DNA of 51,028 nucleotides from an uncultured Eubacteriales bacterium (GTDB taxonomy: Bacteria > Bacillota > Clostridia > Christensenellales > CAG-138): positions 1 to 51,028 of the forward strand of contig UQYI01000020.1 of the NCBI GenBank assembly GCA_900545265.1. The letters are read 5' to 3'. The notes under the pieces were generated by a model, which searched no databases, was not told the DNA's origin, and saw only the letters and a list, made by a program, of their open reading frames with translations. The translations under genes were made by a program, and so were the position numbers. Positions 17,023 to 26,249 of the stretch are shown piece by piece; positions within the stretch are counted from its first letter, which is position 1; each line of letters opens with the position of its first letter.

Positions 17023-17940
17023 CTATCCCTGTGGACACGACGGCAAATGCTTCGTATTATTTATAATAACTCCTTTGTACCAAGTCGGAATGGATTTCGT
17101 CATATTCTCATACCAGCTTAGTACATCTTTTGCTTGATTTATCATTACTTGAATTTGGCTCTGCCCAAAAGGAATTGCCCAAGGCACAGAAGATAAAGTA
17201 TTACTGCTAATATAAAGTGCGAGCAACTCCCAAAACGGAATTGGTACGTCATTGCTGAAGTATCCGTTTACCATTCCGGTTGCAAACAAAGGGGTAGCTT
17301 GAGCGCACCACACAATGCGGTTAAATTCTTCCCACGGATCTCCGAAGTCATTTTTATTAAAATCAATGATGTAGAGTCGCTTATCATTCCCTATCATCAT
17401 ATTGCCGATATGGTAATCTCCGTGCTGATAGGTTCGAGGGCGACCGCTGAGCAAATATCTGTGAGCGTTAATGTAATCAATGAAGGCTTGCCCATTTTCG
17501 TACTTGACAGGACATTCTTCATACATCTTGATTTTGTGGTCTGCTTTACGATTAAAATAGATTTCCCAATCTTCTATTTCTTTCGGAGCGGGGATTTTAT
17601 GAATTTCTTTTAGTATTTTTCCCGCTTCAAAACCATAAGAATACTGTTCTTGGTTTGTTAAATTATGTATATTTTCTTCTGCATCAATGCCATCTATCCA
17701 AGTTTGAATAGAATAAACTCCTTCATCAAATGTGCCGAACTCTAAGGGGCGGCACATTGGTACACCGAGAGCTGCTACCTGACCCATAAGTTCATATTCG
17801 CTTTTCTTCCTGTCATACTGTTCAATCGGAGAAACACGAAGCAAAAATTTATTTCCTTGCTCGTCGGTAACACAGTATTTTCTATCTTCTGACCAACCTT
17901 TATCTATTAGTTGCTTTGTAATAAATTCATGTTGTGGCAT
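17023..17940 (-). CDS. Aminoglycoside phosphotransferase-family kinase (AT-rich, probably acquired)
   Basis: A 305-aa APH/choline-kinase-fold phosphotransferase. The catalytic loop is HGDYHIGN (residues 173-180) and the metal-binding segment IIDFNKND (191-198). The N-terminal lobe KFLLRVSPIE gives the ATP-binding Lys. Family members phosphorylate aminoglycosides, macrolides or small metabolites; the substrate cannot be read here, so resistance is only a possibility. The gene and its flanks to about 18110 are clearly AT-richer than the neighbours and use A/T-ending codons, a sign of horizontal transfer. It stands alone. Confidence 0.85.
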   Translation of the reverse strand: MPQHEFITKQLIDKGWSEDRKYCVTDEQGNKFLLRVSPIEQYDRKKSEYELMGQVAALGVPMCRPLEFGTFDEGVYSIQTWIDGIDAEENIHNLTNQEQYSYGFEAGKILKEIHKIPAPKEIEDWEIYFNRKADHKIKMYEECPVKYENGQAFIDYINAHRYLLSGRPRTYQHGDYHIGNMMIGNDKRLYIIDFNKNDFGDPWEEFNRIVWCAQATPLFATGMVNGYFSNDVPIPFWELLALYISSNTLSSVPWAIPFGQSQIQVMINQAKDVLSWYENMTKSIPTWYKGVIINNTKHLPSCPQG

Positions 17941-18110
17941 AGCCTTTCATCCTTTCAAAGAATTATTTGCCTACAAAAATTATTCTTGGTAAAATTATAT
18001 TTCTTATTATACAGAAAATAAAATCATTATTTACTATTTTTTCTCCTACCGTAATCCTTCAATATGATTGTTTTTCCTATAAATCCAAATTCCGGCTGAC
18101 GACAAAATCA

Positions 18111-18144
18111 AAGGGAGACAACTTCCTTACGGAGCGTCTCCCTT
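18111..18144 (-). terminator. Intrinsic terminator of the ABC export operon
   Basis: AAGGGAGAC and GTCTCCCTT form a 9-bp stem; on the minus strand it is followed by TGATTTTGTC. It sits 22 bases after the permease stop. Confidence 0.7.
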
Positions 18145-18166
18145 CGGCCTCCTTTTTCCGTACTTT

Positions 18167-19420
18167 TTACTCCCGGCGCAGCGCCTCGATGGGGTTCAGC
18201 CGGGCCGCCTGCACCGCAGGCACCGCCCCGAAGAACAGGCCCACCACAAAGGAGAATACCACTGCCGCGGCAATGATATACCAACTGATGTAGATGGGTA
18301 TCCCCGAAGCTTTGGAGATGATATAGGCCAGACCTATGCCTACCAATACCCCCAGAATACCGCCCATGCAGGTGAGCACACCGGCTTCCGTAAGGAACTG
18401 GCCCGAGATACGCCTTTTCCCTGCACCCAGAGCCTTTTTCAGGCCGATCTCACTGGTCCGCTCCGTAACGGACACCAGCATGATGTTCATAACGCCGATG
18501 CCGCCCACCAGCAGAGAGATGCTGGCAATAAGCAGCAGCTGGAGATTGGTGGAGCTGGAAAGCTCCTGCAGTTTTTTAGCCTGCTTGAGCAGATCCTGGC
18601 TCTGATACTTGACTTCCGGGTTCTCCTGGGTGCTTTTGCCGTTGAGCAGATCCGCAGCCTGCTTGCCCGCCGTAGTCATATCATCGGTACTGGTTGCCTG
18701 AAGCACCACGGCCACCGGCTCATCATAGCTGTAAAGAACGGGCCAGGTGGTTATGGGCAGCAGCACCTGCCCGCCGGAACGATTTGCATAGGTGTAATAA
18801 TCCTCCAGCGACTTGATCACCGGCGTGAACTGGCTGGACTGGGTAAATTCCCCGATGATGGTATAGGGCTCCCCGGAGATCTCCACGATCTGACCCACGG
18901 GGTTTGTGCCTGAAAAGAGGCTTTCGGATACCGTCCGGTCTATGAGACATACCTTCCTGTACTGATCAAAATCCTCCTGCACAAAGTCCCTGCCGGAGCG
19001 CAGCATGTACCCGTATACGGAAAGGAAGTTTTTGTCTACCCCGTAGATGGTTCCCTGACTGAGACTTTCCGCCCCCCGCCATATGGCGCCATAGGCATTC
19101 CGTTTATAAAACACGGAGGAGTTGACCACCTGGGGGATCTCATTGATCTCTTCCAGAATACTTTCATCCAGAATGGGCACATAGTCCGGCACCTGCTGGT
19201 AACCGATTTCAAAGGGATAATCCCCCTGATACAGCTGGATCACTACGGTGTTGTTCCCTGACCCTACCAGATTCTGTTTGATCTGCTCGTTGGTGCCCAT
19301 AATAGTGGAGGATATGGCGATGATGGACGCAATACCGATGATAATGCCCAGCATGGTCAGGGCGCTCCTGAGCTTATGGGTCCAGATGCCGTCAAAGGCT
19401 TCCCTGAAATTCTCTAACAT
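18167..19420 (-). CDS. MacB/FtsX-type ABC transporter permease
   Basis: A 417-aa permease with the MacB layout. One membrane segment follows the N-terminal KLRSALTMLGIIIGIASIIA, then a large extracytoplasmic domain (about residues 45-280), then three membrane segments with VGGIGVMNIMLVSVTERTSE before the second. The C-terminus AVQAARLNPIEALRRE is typical. MacB-type pumps do not carry substrate across the membrane channel-fashion; they couple ATP use to work outside the membrane through an adaptor. It is the last gene of the operon. Confidence 0.92.
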   Translation of the reverse strand: MLENFREAFDGIWTHKLRSALTMLGIIIGIASIIAISSTIMGTNEQIKQNLVGSGNNTVVIQLYQGDYPFEIGYQQVPDYVPILDESILEEINEIPQVVNSSVFYKRNAYGAIWRGAESLSQGTIYGVDKNFLSVYGYMLRSGRDFVQEDFDQYRKVCLIDRTVSESLFSGTNPVGQIVEISGEPYTIIGEFTQSSQFTPVIKSLEDYYTYANRSGGQVLLPITTWPVLYSYDEPVAVVLQATSTDDMTTAGKQAADLLNGKSTQENPEVKYQSQDLLKQAKKLQELSSSTNLQLLLIASISLLVGGIGVMNIMLVSVTERTSEIGLKKALGAGKRRISGQFLTEAGVLTCMGGILGVLVGIGLAYIISKASGIPIYISWYIIAAAVVFSFVVGLFFGAVPAVQAARLNPIEALRRE

Positions 19421-19435
19421 GAGCGGCCCTCCTTC

Positions 19436-21310
19436 TTAATAGATGACCAGGTTGTCACCGTCCTCCGGCATTTCTGCGGGAGCGCCTTCCCTGGCGTTCT
19501 TTTCATAGGGGAATGCAATATAGTCTTCCGGCGTCAGCGAGCTGTCGATCAGTTCCACATATTCATAGACCCGTTTGCCTGTCTTGACCTTTTCTTTTAC
19601 CAGCACGCCGTCCCGCACCACAAAGATGCAGTCCTCTCCGTCTATGGTTTTGATAAATGCCGCCGACAGATAGATGACCCCCATATCGGTAATGGGCTTG
19701 TAGCTGTTGAATTCGATGTATTCACCCACATTCAGCTCCACATTCCCCAGTATCTCCATGGCCACCAGATAGGCAGAGTTATTTGGGTTGTTGCCGTTGC
19801 GATAGCTGGTGGTCAGGGGCATTTTGCCTACATTGCTGATGCGGACGGTGACCTCCTGGCTGGAATCATAGGCATACCCTGTAAGCTCTGTGCCCACGGA
19901 ATATTTGCTCAGATCCATTTCGCCAATTAAGGAGGCCACATACAGGCCGCTCCCTCCCTGCACGGAAAGGATCACATCCCCATTGTTGACCTGTTCATAG
20001 TCGTTAACGGTGCTTACGGTACCGTTGACGGTGCTCAGCAGCAGCCCCGTAGCGCCTTCCATCTGCAGCTTTTGAATATCCAGACTCAGCTGCCGGTATT
20101 TGACCTCATTCTCCCGGATATCCTTGGCGATGGAACGGGCCAGCGCTTCTCTTTCGGCACGGCTCATACCGCCTCCGGGAACAAACGGCGTCGGTTCTCC
20201 GCTGGGATCCGGTTCCAGGCTGGGATCCGGCGTAGCGGTTGGCTCCGGCGTAGGGGTAGGCGTAGGACTGGGGCTGGGTGTAGGCAGCGCAGCCGCCACC
20301 CTGAAGCTCAAAGTGCCGTCGTTCCTGAATACCATTGGCACGGAGAAGCCCGAAGCAGACAGCGTCACGTAGATATCCTGCGGATTTTCCGGATCCATGG
20401 CCCGGGCCCGAAGCTCTTCTATAAACCCGATGGGTACGGCCACGCCGCTGGCGTAAGTATACACATAAGGTTTGGAGGAACTTCCCTTGCCGCCAGCAGG
20501 TTTATTGAAATTGGGCGTAAAGGGAGCCACTTCCGGAGCCGTTACCGCAAAGGTCATAGTCCCTTCCGGGTTCACCTCCAGAGAAATGGATACGCTGCCC
20601 GGTGCATCCAGCCGGCAGTAAATGGTACGGTTCTCATGCTCGGCATCCGCCTGCGTCTTCACCCCTTCCAGAAAGGCTGCTGTCACCGTCTCCCCGTCGC
20701 TGATGGAATACACATAAGGGTTGCCTCCCGTTCCCTCACCGGAAACAGGGGCGGAAAGATCCCGCTGCACCAACACGCTGCGACGGCTGCCCAACTGCAC
20801 GACCGACAGGCCGCTGTCTTTCTGAGACATGTGCACAAAGCCGTTTCCGTTGTGGGAAGCTTCCGCCGTCCGGGGGCTTGAGCTGGGTGTAGGCGTAGGG
20901 GTGGGGAGGGTTCTGGGATACGGAGTACGGGCATAGCGGGCATACTCCACATAGGAGCTTTCCAGATCATGGGCCAGCTTTTCCCGTTCCAGAAGCTTTT
21001 CCTCCAGATTGATGGAGTCCATGGTGGCATCATACCGCAGCAGGGGATCGCCAACGCTCACCTTCTGCCCCGGCTGCACCAGGATCTCCAGAATCTTCTT
21101 ATCCTCATCCTTGTATATTGTCTGGGAGGCATCGGAAGTAACGTTGCCGTATATATAGCTCTGATCGGGCATGTAGTTAAGCAAATAACTACCGGCCAGA
21201 TATGCCGTAACGGACTGTTTGCCCGAATAGCGGACAATGGCAAACACGCCGCCGCCCACAAGCCCCAGGCACAGGACCGTAATGAGTACGATTTTAAGGG
21301 CTTTTTTCAC
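19436..21310 (-). CDS. Periplasmic-adaptor-like (HlyD/MacA family) protein with a duplicated inserted module
   Basis: A 624-aa membrane-anchored adaptor. Residues 1-30 form an N-terminal membrane anchor, followed by a lipoyl/barrel-sandwich start (ILVQPGQKVSVGDPLLRYDA). The usual coiled-coil hairpin is interrupted by a 300-residue insertion holding two similar modules, GNPYVYSISDGETVTAAFLE and SKPYVYTYASGVAVPIGFIE, each ending in a TMTFAVTA- or TLSFRVAA-like strand. Pro/Thr-rich linkers (PTPTPTPSSSP, PSPSPTPTPTPEPTATP) flank them. The C-terminal part resumes the adaptor fold. The stop overlaps nothing, and the ATPase stop lies 4 bases inside its start. The insertion is unusual for this family and may bind substrate or wall. 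Confidence 0.85.
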   Translation of the reverse strand: MKKALKIVLITVLCLGLVGGGVFAIVRYSGKQSVTAYLAGSYLLNYMPDQSYIYGNVTSDASQTIYKDEDKKILEILVQPGQKVSVGDPLLRYDATMDSINLEEKLLEREKLAHDLESSYVEYARYARTPYPRTLPTPTPTPSSSPRTAEASHNGNGFVHMSQKDSGLSVVQLGSRRSVLVQRDLSAPVSGEGTGGNPYVYSISDGETVTAAFLEGVKTQADAEHENRTIYCRLDAPGSVSISLEVNPEGTMTFAVTAPEVAPFTPNFNKPAGGKGSSSKPYVYTYASGVAVPIGFIEELRARAMDPENPQDIYVTLSASGFSVPMVFRNDGTLSFRVAAALPTPSPSPTPTPTPEPTATPDPSLEPDPSGEPTPFVPGGGMSRAEREALARSIAKDIRENEVKYRQLSLDIQKLQMEGATGLLLSTVNGTVSTVNDYEQVNNGDVILSVQGGSGLYVASLIGEMDLSKYSVGTELTGYAYDSSQEVTVRISNVGKMPLTTSYRNGNNPNNSAYLVAMEILGNVELNVGEYIEFNSYKPITDMGVIYLSAAFIKTIDGEDCIFVVRDGVLVKEKVKTGKRVYEYVELIDSSLTPEDYIAFPYEKNAREGAPAEMPEDGDNLVIY

Positions 21311-21999
21311 TGCCGTTCCCCCTCCTTTTCCGTCAGAATGCCATCATAAATATACAAAATGCGCTGGGCCCGCTGGGCTACTGCCCGTTCATGGGTGATC
21401 ATGATGATGGAAATCCCCTCCCGGGAAAGCTCATCAAAGATGTCCATGACCTGCTGACCGGAACGGCTGTCCAAAGCCCCGGTAGGCTCATCCGCCAGCA
21501 ACAGCAGTGGCTTGGTGCAAATGGCGCGGGCAATAGCCACCCGCTGGCACTGACCACCGGAAAGCTGGGTGGGATAAAAGCCCATCCGCTCCTCCAGTCC
21601 CACCCGCTTGAGTGCTTCCTCAGCCCGGGTCTTTCTCTCTGTCCGGGGCACATCCCCATACATAAGAGGCAGGGCTACATTTTCCCAGGCACGCCGGCGC
21701 TGGAGCAGATGGAAACTCTGAAACACAAAGCCGATCTTCTTGTTCCGCACCATGGCCATCTTCTGGTCGGAGGCTTTGGAATTATCCTCTCCGTCAAACA
21801 GATAGGTACCGGAAGTAGGCACATCCAGATAGCCCAGAATATTCATCAGCGTACTTTTTCCTGACCCGGAGGGACCCATGATGGCAATATACTCCCCCTT
21901 CTTCATGGAGAAGTTCACATCATGGAGTACCGGCACCTGGCTGCCGCCCTGCCCGTAGGATTTCTCTATATGTGAAAGCTGTACAAGATACTCTGCCAT
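21307..21999 (-). CDS. MacB-type ABC transporter ATPase
   Basis: A 230-aa ATPase with all motifs: Walker A GPSGSGKST (42-50), Q-loop FVFQSFHLL, signature LSGGQCQRVA, Walker B LLLLADEPTGALDS and the switch His in MITHERAVAQ. It belongs to the LolD/MacB subgroup, which pairs with FtsX-like permeases. The start at 21999 has AAGGAG; it overlaps the next gene by 4 bases (ATGA type). Confidence 0.94.
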   Translation of the reverse strand: MAEYLVQLSHIEKSYGQGGSQVPVLHDVNFSMKKGEYIAIMGPSGSGKSTLMNILGYLDVPTSGTYLFDGEDNSKASDQKMAMVRNKKIGFVFQSFHLLQRRRAWENVALPLMYGDVPRTERKTRAEEALKRVGLEERMGFYPTQLSGGQCQRVAIARAICTKPLLLLADEPTGALDSRSGQQVMDIFDELSREGISIIMITHERAVAQRAQRILYIYDGILTEKEGERQ

Positions 22000-22009
22000 G
22001 AAAGTCTCC

Positions 22010-23368
22010 TTACTGACCGTCGCCGCTATTGTCCGGAGCAGGCACGGAAAGCATTCCGCTGCCGATGGCTGCATCTCCGCCCATGGCGGGTTCCGCCGCC
22101 CCTTCCCCCGGAACAGTCTCCATCAGGCCGCTGTTGCCGTTCATGGAAGGCTCCGTCATACCATTGTTGCCGCCATTTTCGTCATCGTCGTTATAGCGGG
22201 TAGTGCTGGCCTTCATCCCCGGCTGCACGGTGTCGTTGGGATAAGCGATCTTATCGCTCATGGAAAGACCGTCCGTGATCTCATAAGTACCGGCCTGCTC
22301 GTCATAAGCGCCCAGCGTTACCTGCCGCTTTTCGATATATTCTTTGCTGTCGGCGGCATAGACATATGCCTTTCCGTTCTCCTGGATCAGATAGTATTCG
22401 GGGAGCCGAAGCCCTTCTTCATGGCCGGTTCCATCGTTGCCGGGCTCCAGAAATACATGCTGGCCGATGAGCAACCCTTCTACCGTATCCAGGGATACAT
22501 AGAAGGCATACTTGCTGGCGGTTTCGCCGCTGCCGGAATCATAGTAATAGCGGTTGTCATTTTTTTCCGGCTCGGTATTGATCTTGTAGATGGAACCCGA
22601 AAAAGTCTTGTTCTTATCCGTCCGGGAGCGCACCAGCACGGGCATCCCTTCATACAGGCTGTGGATGGTCTGCTCGCTGACGGTACCCTTGACGCAGAAA
22701 TCCGTTCCGGCCACAATGGTGATATAGTCGCTGGACTGGCTGTCATCCCCATAATAGGCATAAGGATTCTGAGAATTGTTTTCCTTTACGGAGCGGACGG
22801 TACCCGTTACGGGAGATTTAACTTCGCTCTGCTCCAGAGCGTTTTTAGTATCCTCCGCCTTCTGCCGCTTGCTCTTGAGCTCGTATTCGTTCTTTTTGAT
22901 GCTCAGAGATACGGTCTGCTCCTTGATCTTCAGATCGTAGAGCTTGGCAGGCTTGGCCTTTTCGATCTGCTTCTGCAGGGACGCCAGTTCTTCCGTATCG
23001 GTCTGAATGGTATTCTCTAGCCCCGTGATATCAATAAGCAACTGTTCATAAGCCAGGGTCAGACTGTCTACATCGTAGCGGAAAAGCACATCCCCCTCTT
23101 TTACCGGATCCCCGGCGGCCACAAAGCACTTTTCTATGGTCATGTTCTGATCGGGATTGATCTTGATCACATCCTTTGCTTCCACCACGCCGGTATACTG
23201 GTTGTTGGCCCCTGCATACCCAAGGCCCAGGATCTCTGCTACAGACTGCACATATACGGTAGCCTCACTGCTGCCGCCGGATTTGCCGCTGAGCAGAAAA
23301 TAGCCTCCTGCGCCCAGGCCAAGGAGCAGTACCAGCACCAAAACAACGATCCATCCTTTTTTCTTCAT
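22010..23368 (-). CDS. HlyD/MacA-family adaptor protein
   Basis: A 452-aa adaptor. It has an N-terminal membrane anchor (GWIVVLVLVLLLGLGAGGYF), a barrel-sandwich half (FVAAGDPVKEGDVLFRYD), a coiled-coil hairpin (about residues 115-185), the returning half SEVKSPVTGTVRSV, a beta-barrel and a Met/Asn/Gly-rich C-terminal tail. The operon thus has two different adaptors, this conventional one and the longer one downstream of the ATPase. The start at 23368 has GGAGAAAAAG upstream. Confidence 0.9.
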   Translation of the reverse strand: MKKKGWIVVLVLVLLLGLGAGGYFLLSGKSGGSSEATVYVQSVAEILGLGYAGANNQYTGVVEAKDVIKINPDQNMTIEKCFVAAGDPVKEGDVLFRYDVDSLTLAYEQLLIDITGLENTIQTDTEELASLQKQIEKAKPAKLYDLKIKEQTVSLSIKKNEYELKSKRQKAEDTKNALEQSEVKSPVTGTVRSVKENNSQNPYAYYGDDSQSSDYITIVAGTDFCVKGTVSEQTIHSLYEGMPVLVRSRTDKNKTFSGSIYKINTEPEKNDNRYYYDSGSGETASKYAFYVSLDTVEGLLIGQHVFLEPGNDGTGHEEGLRLPEYYLIQENGKAYVYAADSKEYIEKRQVTLGAYDEQAGTYEITDGLSMSDKIAYPNDTVQPGMKASTTRYNDDDENGGNNGMTEPSMNGNSGLMETVPGEGAAEPAMGGDAAIGSGMLSVPAPDNSGDGQ

Positions 23369-23417
23369 CTCTTTTTCTCCTGTATTCTTTTTCAGTCGGT
23401 ATCCATGTATATGCCGT

Positions 23418-24707
23418 TTAACCGGCGTACTGCATGCCTTCCATGCAATCTTCTTCCTTTTCCCCGCAAACCGCAATCAGAAGGCCTTCTTCGTCCAATG
23501 TAATGGCAAAAGCGCCCTTAACGCCCTTTTCCGTTTCAAACCATAACCGGGAGCGGAAGTTCGTGCCGGTTATGATGCAGCGGGTACCCTTGGGCAGCAG
23601 GGTCTCGGCAGCTTCGTCTCCGTCTTCATTCTCGTCCGCGTATACATACAGATCCATTTTGGTAGTCAGGGCATATTCCCAATCCGACTGAATGGCCCAC
23701 CGCTCTTCATCAGGGATCAGGGTATCTTCCTCCAAATGGAACCAGCATTCCGCCCCATAGGTCCCCAGTATATCCACCCGGGTGTTCAGCCGAATGCCGC
23801 CCTTCTGGCAGGCAGCTACCCAGCCGTAAAAGTATTCTGCAGTGCCTTTCCCCGGATATGGGCTTGCAAAAGACAGGGGCTTTAAGCCTTCGCCGGTGAA
23901 TCTCCATGCCCATATGCAATAGGATTCGTCCCCGCAGTTGCCCTCCAGCAGCAGTTCGGATACACCGTCTCCATCCAGATCCGTCAACCACAACTGCGCA
24001 TAATCCTGTATGCCGGTGTTTCCCGTCCAACGGTTCTCGCCCCTGGTCACCACCAGCCCCATGCCCGCTTCCGGCTTTCCCGGATCGGCGCCGGTCAGTT
24101 CCAACATTTCTTTCTGGCCGTCTCCATCCAGATCTATATACTGAGGAAATTCCGTAACAGCATCTGTCAGCACGGGAGCTGCGGTAGTTTCCGGTTCCCT
24201 GCCGGGACCATAGGCAAAAAGCTTTTCTTCCCCGGCGCCCTCACTCATGTGCAGGCAATGCATGACGCCCTGATCCAGCCATTCCAACGTACCTTCCCCG
24301 CCTTCATCATAGCGAAGGATATAAGGGGTATCCACCTCCATATCCTGCTTTTCGTGCTGCGCCCCCTTATAGCCGCCGGCGATCTCCGTAAATTCCTGCG
24401 CCCGGCAAAGCCGGTGTTCAAAGGGGATACCATCCAGCACATAACTGATCCGACCGATCAGGGGTGCATACTCCGTTTGCTCCAAATAGCTGTAAGAAAC
24501 ATGTTCCGCTTTCTGAGGCAGAGGAAGAGGCATATCCAGCAGGGTCTCCAGCTCCTTCCTGCTGCTCTGCTTCCAGCTGCCCAGATTCTGGCCGGCACTT
24601 TCCGGCCAGCCTGACGTTTGGGCGCCCTCCTTTTTGCAGCCGGAGAGCATACTCCCCAAAAGCAGCAGCGCCATAAAGGCCGCCAGATACCGCACATTCT
24701 TTTTCAT
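23418..24707 (-). CDS. Lipoprotein with FG-GAP-like calcium-loop repeats
   Basis: A 429-aa predicted lipoprotein (lipobox LSGC, Cys24). Two segments, YIDLDGDGQKEMLEL and LTDLDGDGVSELLLEG, are DxDGDG calcium-binding loops of the VCBS/FG-GAP type. The C-terminal part, near GTRCIITGTNFRSRLWFETE, resembles a bacterial SH3 fold. It is the first gene before the ABC export operon and is probably co-transcribed (50 bases to the next start), so it may be an extracytoplasmic part or cargo sensor of that exporter. The start at 24707 begins the signal peptide. Confidence 0.75.
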   Translation of the reverse strand: MKKNVRYLAAFMALLLLGSMLSGCKKEGAQTSGWPESAGQNLGSWKQSSRKELETLLDMPLPLPQKAEHVSYSYLEQTEYAPLIGRISYVLDGIPFEHRLCRAQEFTEIAGGYKGAQHEKQDMEVDTPYILRYDEGGEGTLEWLDQGVMHCLHMSEGAGEEKLFAYGPGREPETTAAPVLTDAVTEFPQYIDLDGDGQKEMLELTGADPGKPEAGMGLVVTRGENRWTGNTGIQDYAQLWLTDLDGDGVSELLLEGNCGDESYCIWAWRFTGEGLKPLSFASPYPGKGTAEYFYGWVAACQKGGIRLNTRVDILGTYGAECWFHLEEDTLIPDEERWAIQSDWEYALTTKMDLYVYADENEDGDEAAETLLPKGTRCIITGTNFRSRLWFETEKGVKGAFAITLDEEGLLIAVCGEKEEDCMEGMQYAG

Positions 24708-24747
24708 AGGCACAAGCCTTCCTTTCTCGCTTACAATATAACACCGC

Positions 24748-24765
24748 AAAGGTTACAAAAAGGTT
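24748..24765 (-). promoter_or_regulatory. Direct repeats upstream of the export operon
   Basis: AAAGGTT occurs at 24748-24754 and 24759-24765, 11 bp apart, upstream of the lipoprotein start. Tandem half-sites at about 11-bp steps are typical of OmpR/PhoB-type response regulators. No such regulator is in the window. Confidence 0.35.
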
Positions 24766-24892
24766 GCAGCCTTTTGGCGGGTATATGCTTCTGTACAACA
24801 GTATACCATCTGACTTGTAACAGAACTGTCACATACGTGTTAACAACGGGATTTTTCTTTCCTTTTCTCTTTTTTCGTGCTACAGTGAAGGT

Positions 24893-25708
24893 ATGGAACA
24901 CGATAATCTGCTGGAAAAAGAAATTCTCTCTCTGCTCTCCCGGGAACTGCCCCTGTCTCTGCTGTGTTTTGATGAGCTTCCCTCTACCAACACCTTTTTA
25001 AAGGAGCTGGGCCGGGCAGGCGCCCCCGCCAATACCGTGTGTCTGGCCCGCTGTCAAAGCGCAGGCCGGGGCCGTTTGGGGCGGCGATTTGAATCACGGG
25101 CCGGGCAAGGGTTGTATCTCTCCATGCTCCTACGGCCCCGGGTCTCCCCCGAAGCCATGCTTCCCGCTACGGGTCTTGCAGCGGTAGCAGCCATGGCGGC
25201 GGTGGAAAAAGCCTCCGGCCTTATCTGCGGCATAAAATGGACCAACGATCTGGTCTGCCGGCAGAAAAAACTCTGCGGCATTCTGGCTGAGTTGGGCTTT
25301 TCTCCCGAAGGCATGCTGGATCATGTCGTTATAGGCGTGGGCATAAACATGAACCAGCGGCAGGAGGATTTCCCTCCGGAGCTGCAGCCCATGGCCACCT
25401 CCCTGCTTATGGAGGAGCATCCGGCTTCTCTGCCGGTTCTGGCTGCTTCCCTCATCCGGGAGCTGTTTCCCTTGACCGGCCTGCTGGAATCCGGCGAGTA
25501 TGAGGCATATCTTGCCCGTTACCGCAGCCGCTGCCTGACCCTTGGCAAAGAGGTGCTGCTGGTAAAGAACGGAGAAAGCCGCCCTGCCCGAGCGCTGGAT
25601 ATAGACGACAGCTTCGGCCTGCTGGTGGAGTATCCCGACGGCAACTGCGCCACCGTCACCATGGGGGAAGCCAGCGTCCGCGGGCTTTACGGCTATATGC
25701 CCCAGTAA
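24893..25708 (+). CDS. birA: Biotin-[acetyl-CoA-carboxylase] ligase, no DNA-binding domain
   Basis: A 271-aa biotin-protein ligase that attaches biotin to carrier proteins such as that of the carboxyltransferase system. The N-terminal half has LPSTNTFLKE, the ATP/biotin loop SAGRGRLGRRFES and KWTNDLVCRQKKLCGIL; a short SH3-like C-terminal domain follows. The N-terminal HTH of bifunctional BirA is missing, so it does not repress genes itself. Its last 16 bases overlap the end of the convergent Nudix gene. Confidence 0.93.
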   Translation: MEHDNLLEKEILSLLSRELPLSLLCFDELPSTNTFLKELGRAGAPANTVCLARCQSAGRGRLGRRFESRAGQGLYLSMLLRPRVSPEAMLPATGLAAVAAMAAVEKASGLICGIKWTNDLVCRQKKLCGILAELGFSPEGMLDHVVIGVGINMNQRQEDFPPELQPMATSLLMEEHPASLPVLAASLIRELFPLTGLLESGEYEAYLARYRSRCLTLGKEVLLVKNGESRPARALDIDDSFGLLVEYPDGNCATVTMGEASVRGLYGYMPQ

Positions 25709-26235
25709 TGCAGGGCGTCCAGTACCATTTCTCCGTGATCAAAGGCTAGTCCACGGCTGCTTTTGTATACGCCCGTTTCTTCCGTATCGATGGTCAGCAC
25801 AGCATCCTTTCCAGTCAGAGTATATCCTCCGGCTGTTTTGGACACGGAAAACCAGCGGGCTTCCGCCGCATCGTCTCCGGCTCGTGGACAGGCATTCTCC
25901 GGAGCCGCAGCCGTAAAGGCACAGGATACCGTCCAACCCCGGGGGTCTCTGCCGGGTTTGCTGTAAACCTGCAAAAGCCGGGGGACACAGCCCTTCAGGC
26001 TCGTTTCCTCCAGCAATTCCCGGGCAGCAGCCTGCTCCACGGTCTCATTCGGCTCCACAAAGCCTCCGGGAGCGGCCCACATCCCCTCATAAGGCGGACG
26101 CCCCCTACGGATAAGCAACAGCTTCCCTTCCATAAATATCAGCATATCTACGGTCAGGGCGGGCCGGGGATACTTTTCTTTCCCGCAAGCTTCCATTGCC
26201 TGTGACATATGGTATGGATGGATTCCTTCCTGCAT
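25693..26235 (-). CDS. Nudix hydrolase
   Basis: A 180-aa Nudix protein. The Nudix box spans about residues 57-78, beginning GGFVEPNETVEQAA and ending RELLEET with the metal-binding glutamates present. Preceding LLIRRGRPPYEGMWAAPG resembles ADP-ribose pyrophosphatase and NrtR-related Nudix domains. The natural substrate is not certain. It lies 14 bases after the frameshifted hypothetical gene and overlaps the birA 3' end in antisense. Confidence 0.9.
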   Translation of the reverse strand: MQEGIHPYHMSQAMEACGKEKYPRPALTVDMLIFMEGKLLLIRRGRPPYEGMWAAPGGFVEPNETVEQAAARELLEETSLKGCVPRLLQVYSKPGRDPRGWTVSCAFTAAAPENACPRAGDDAAEARWFSVSKTAGGYTLTGKDAVLTIDTEETGVYKSSRGLAFDHGEMVLDALHYWGI

Positions 26236-26249
26236 ATTTCTTTCCTCTC

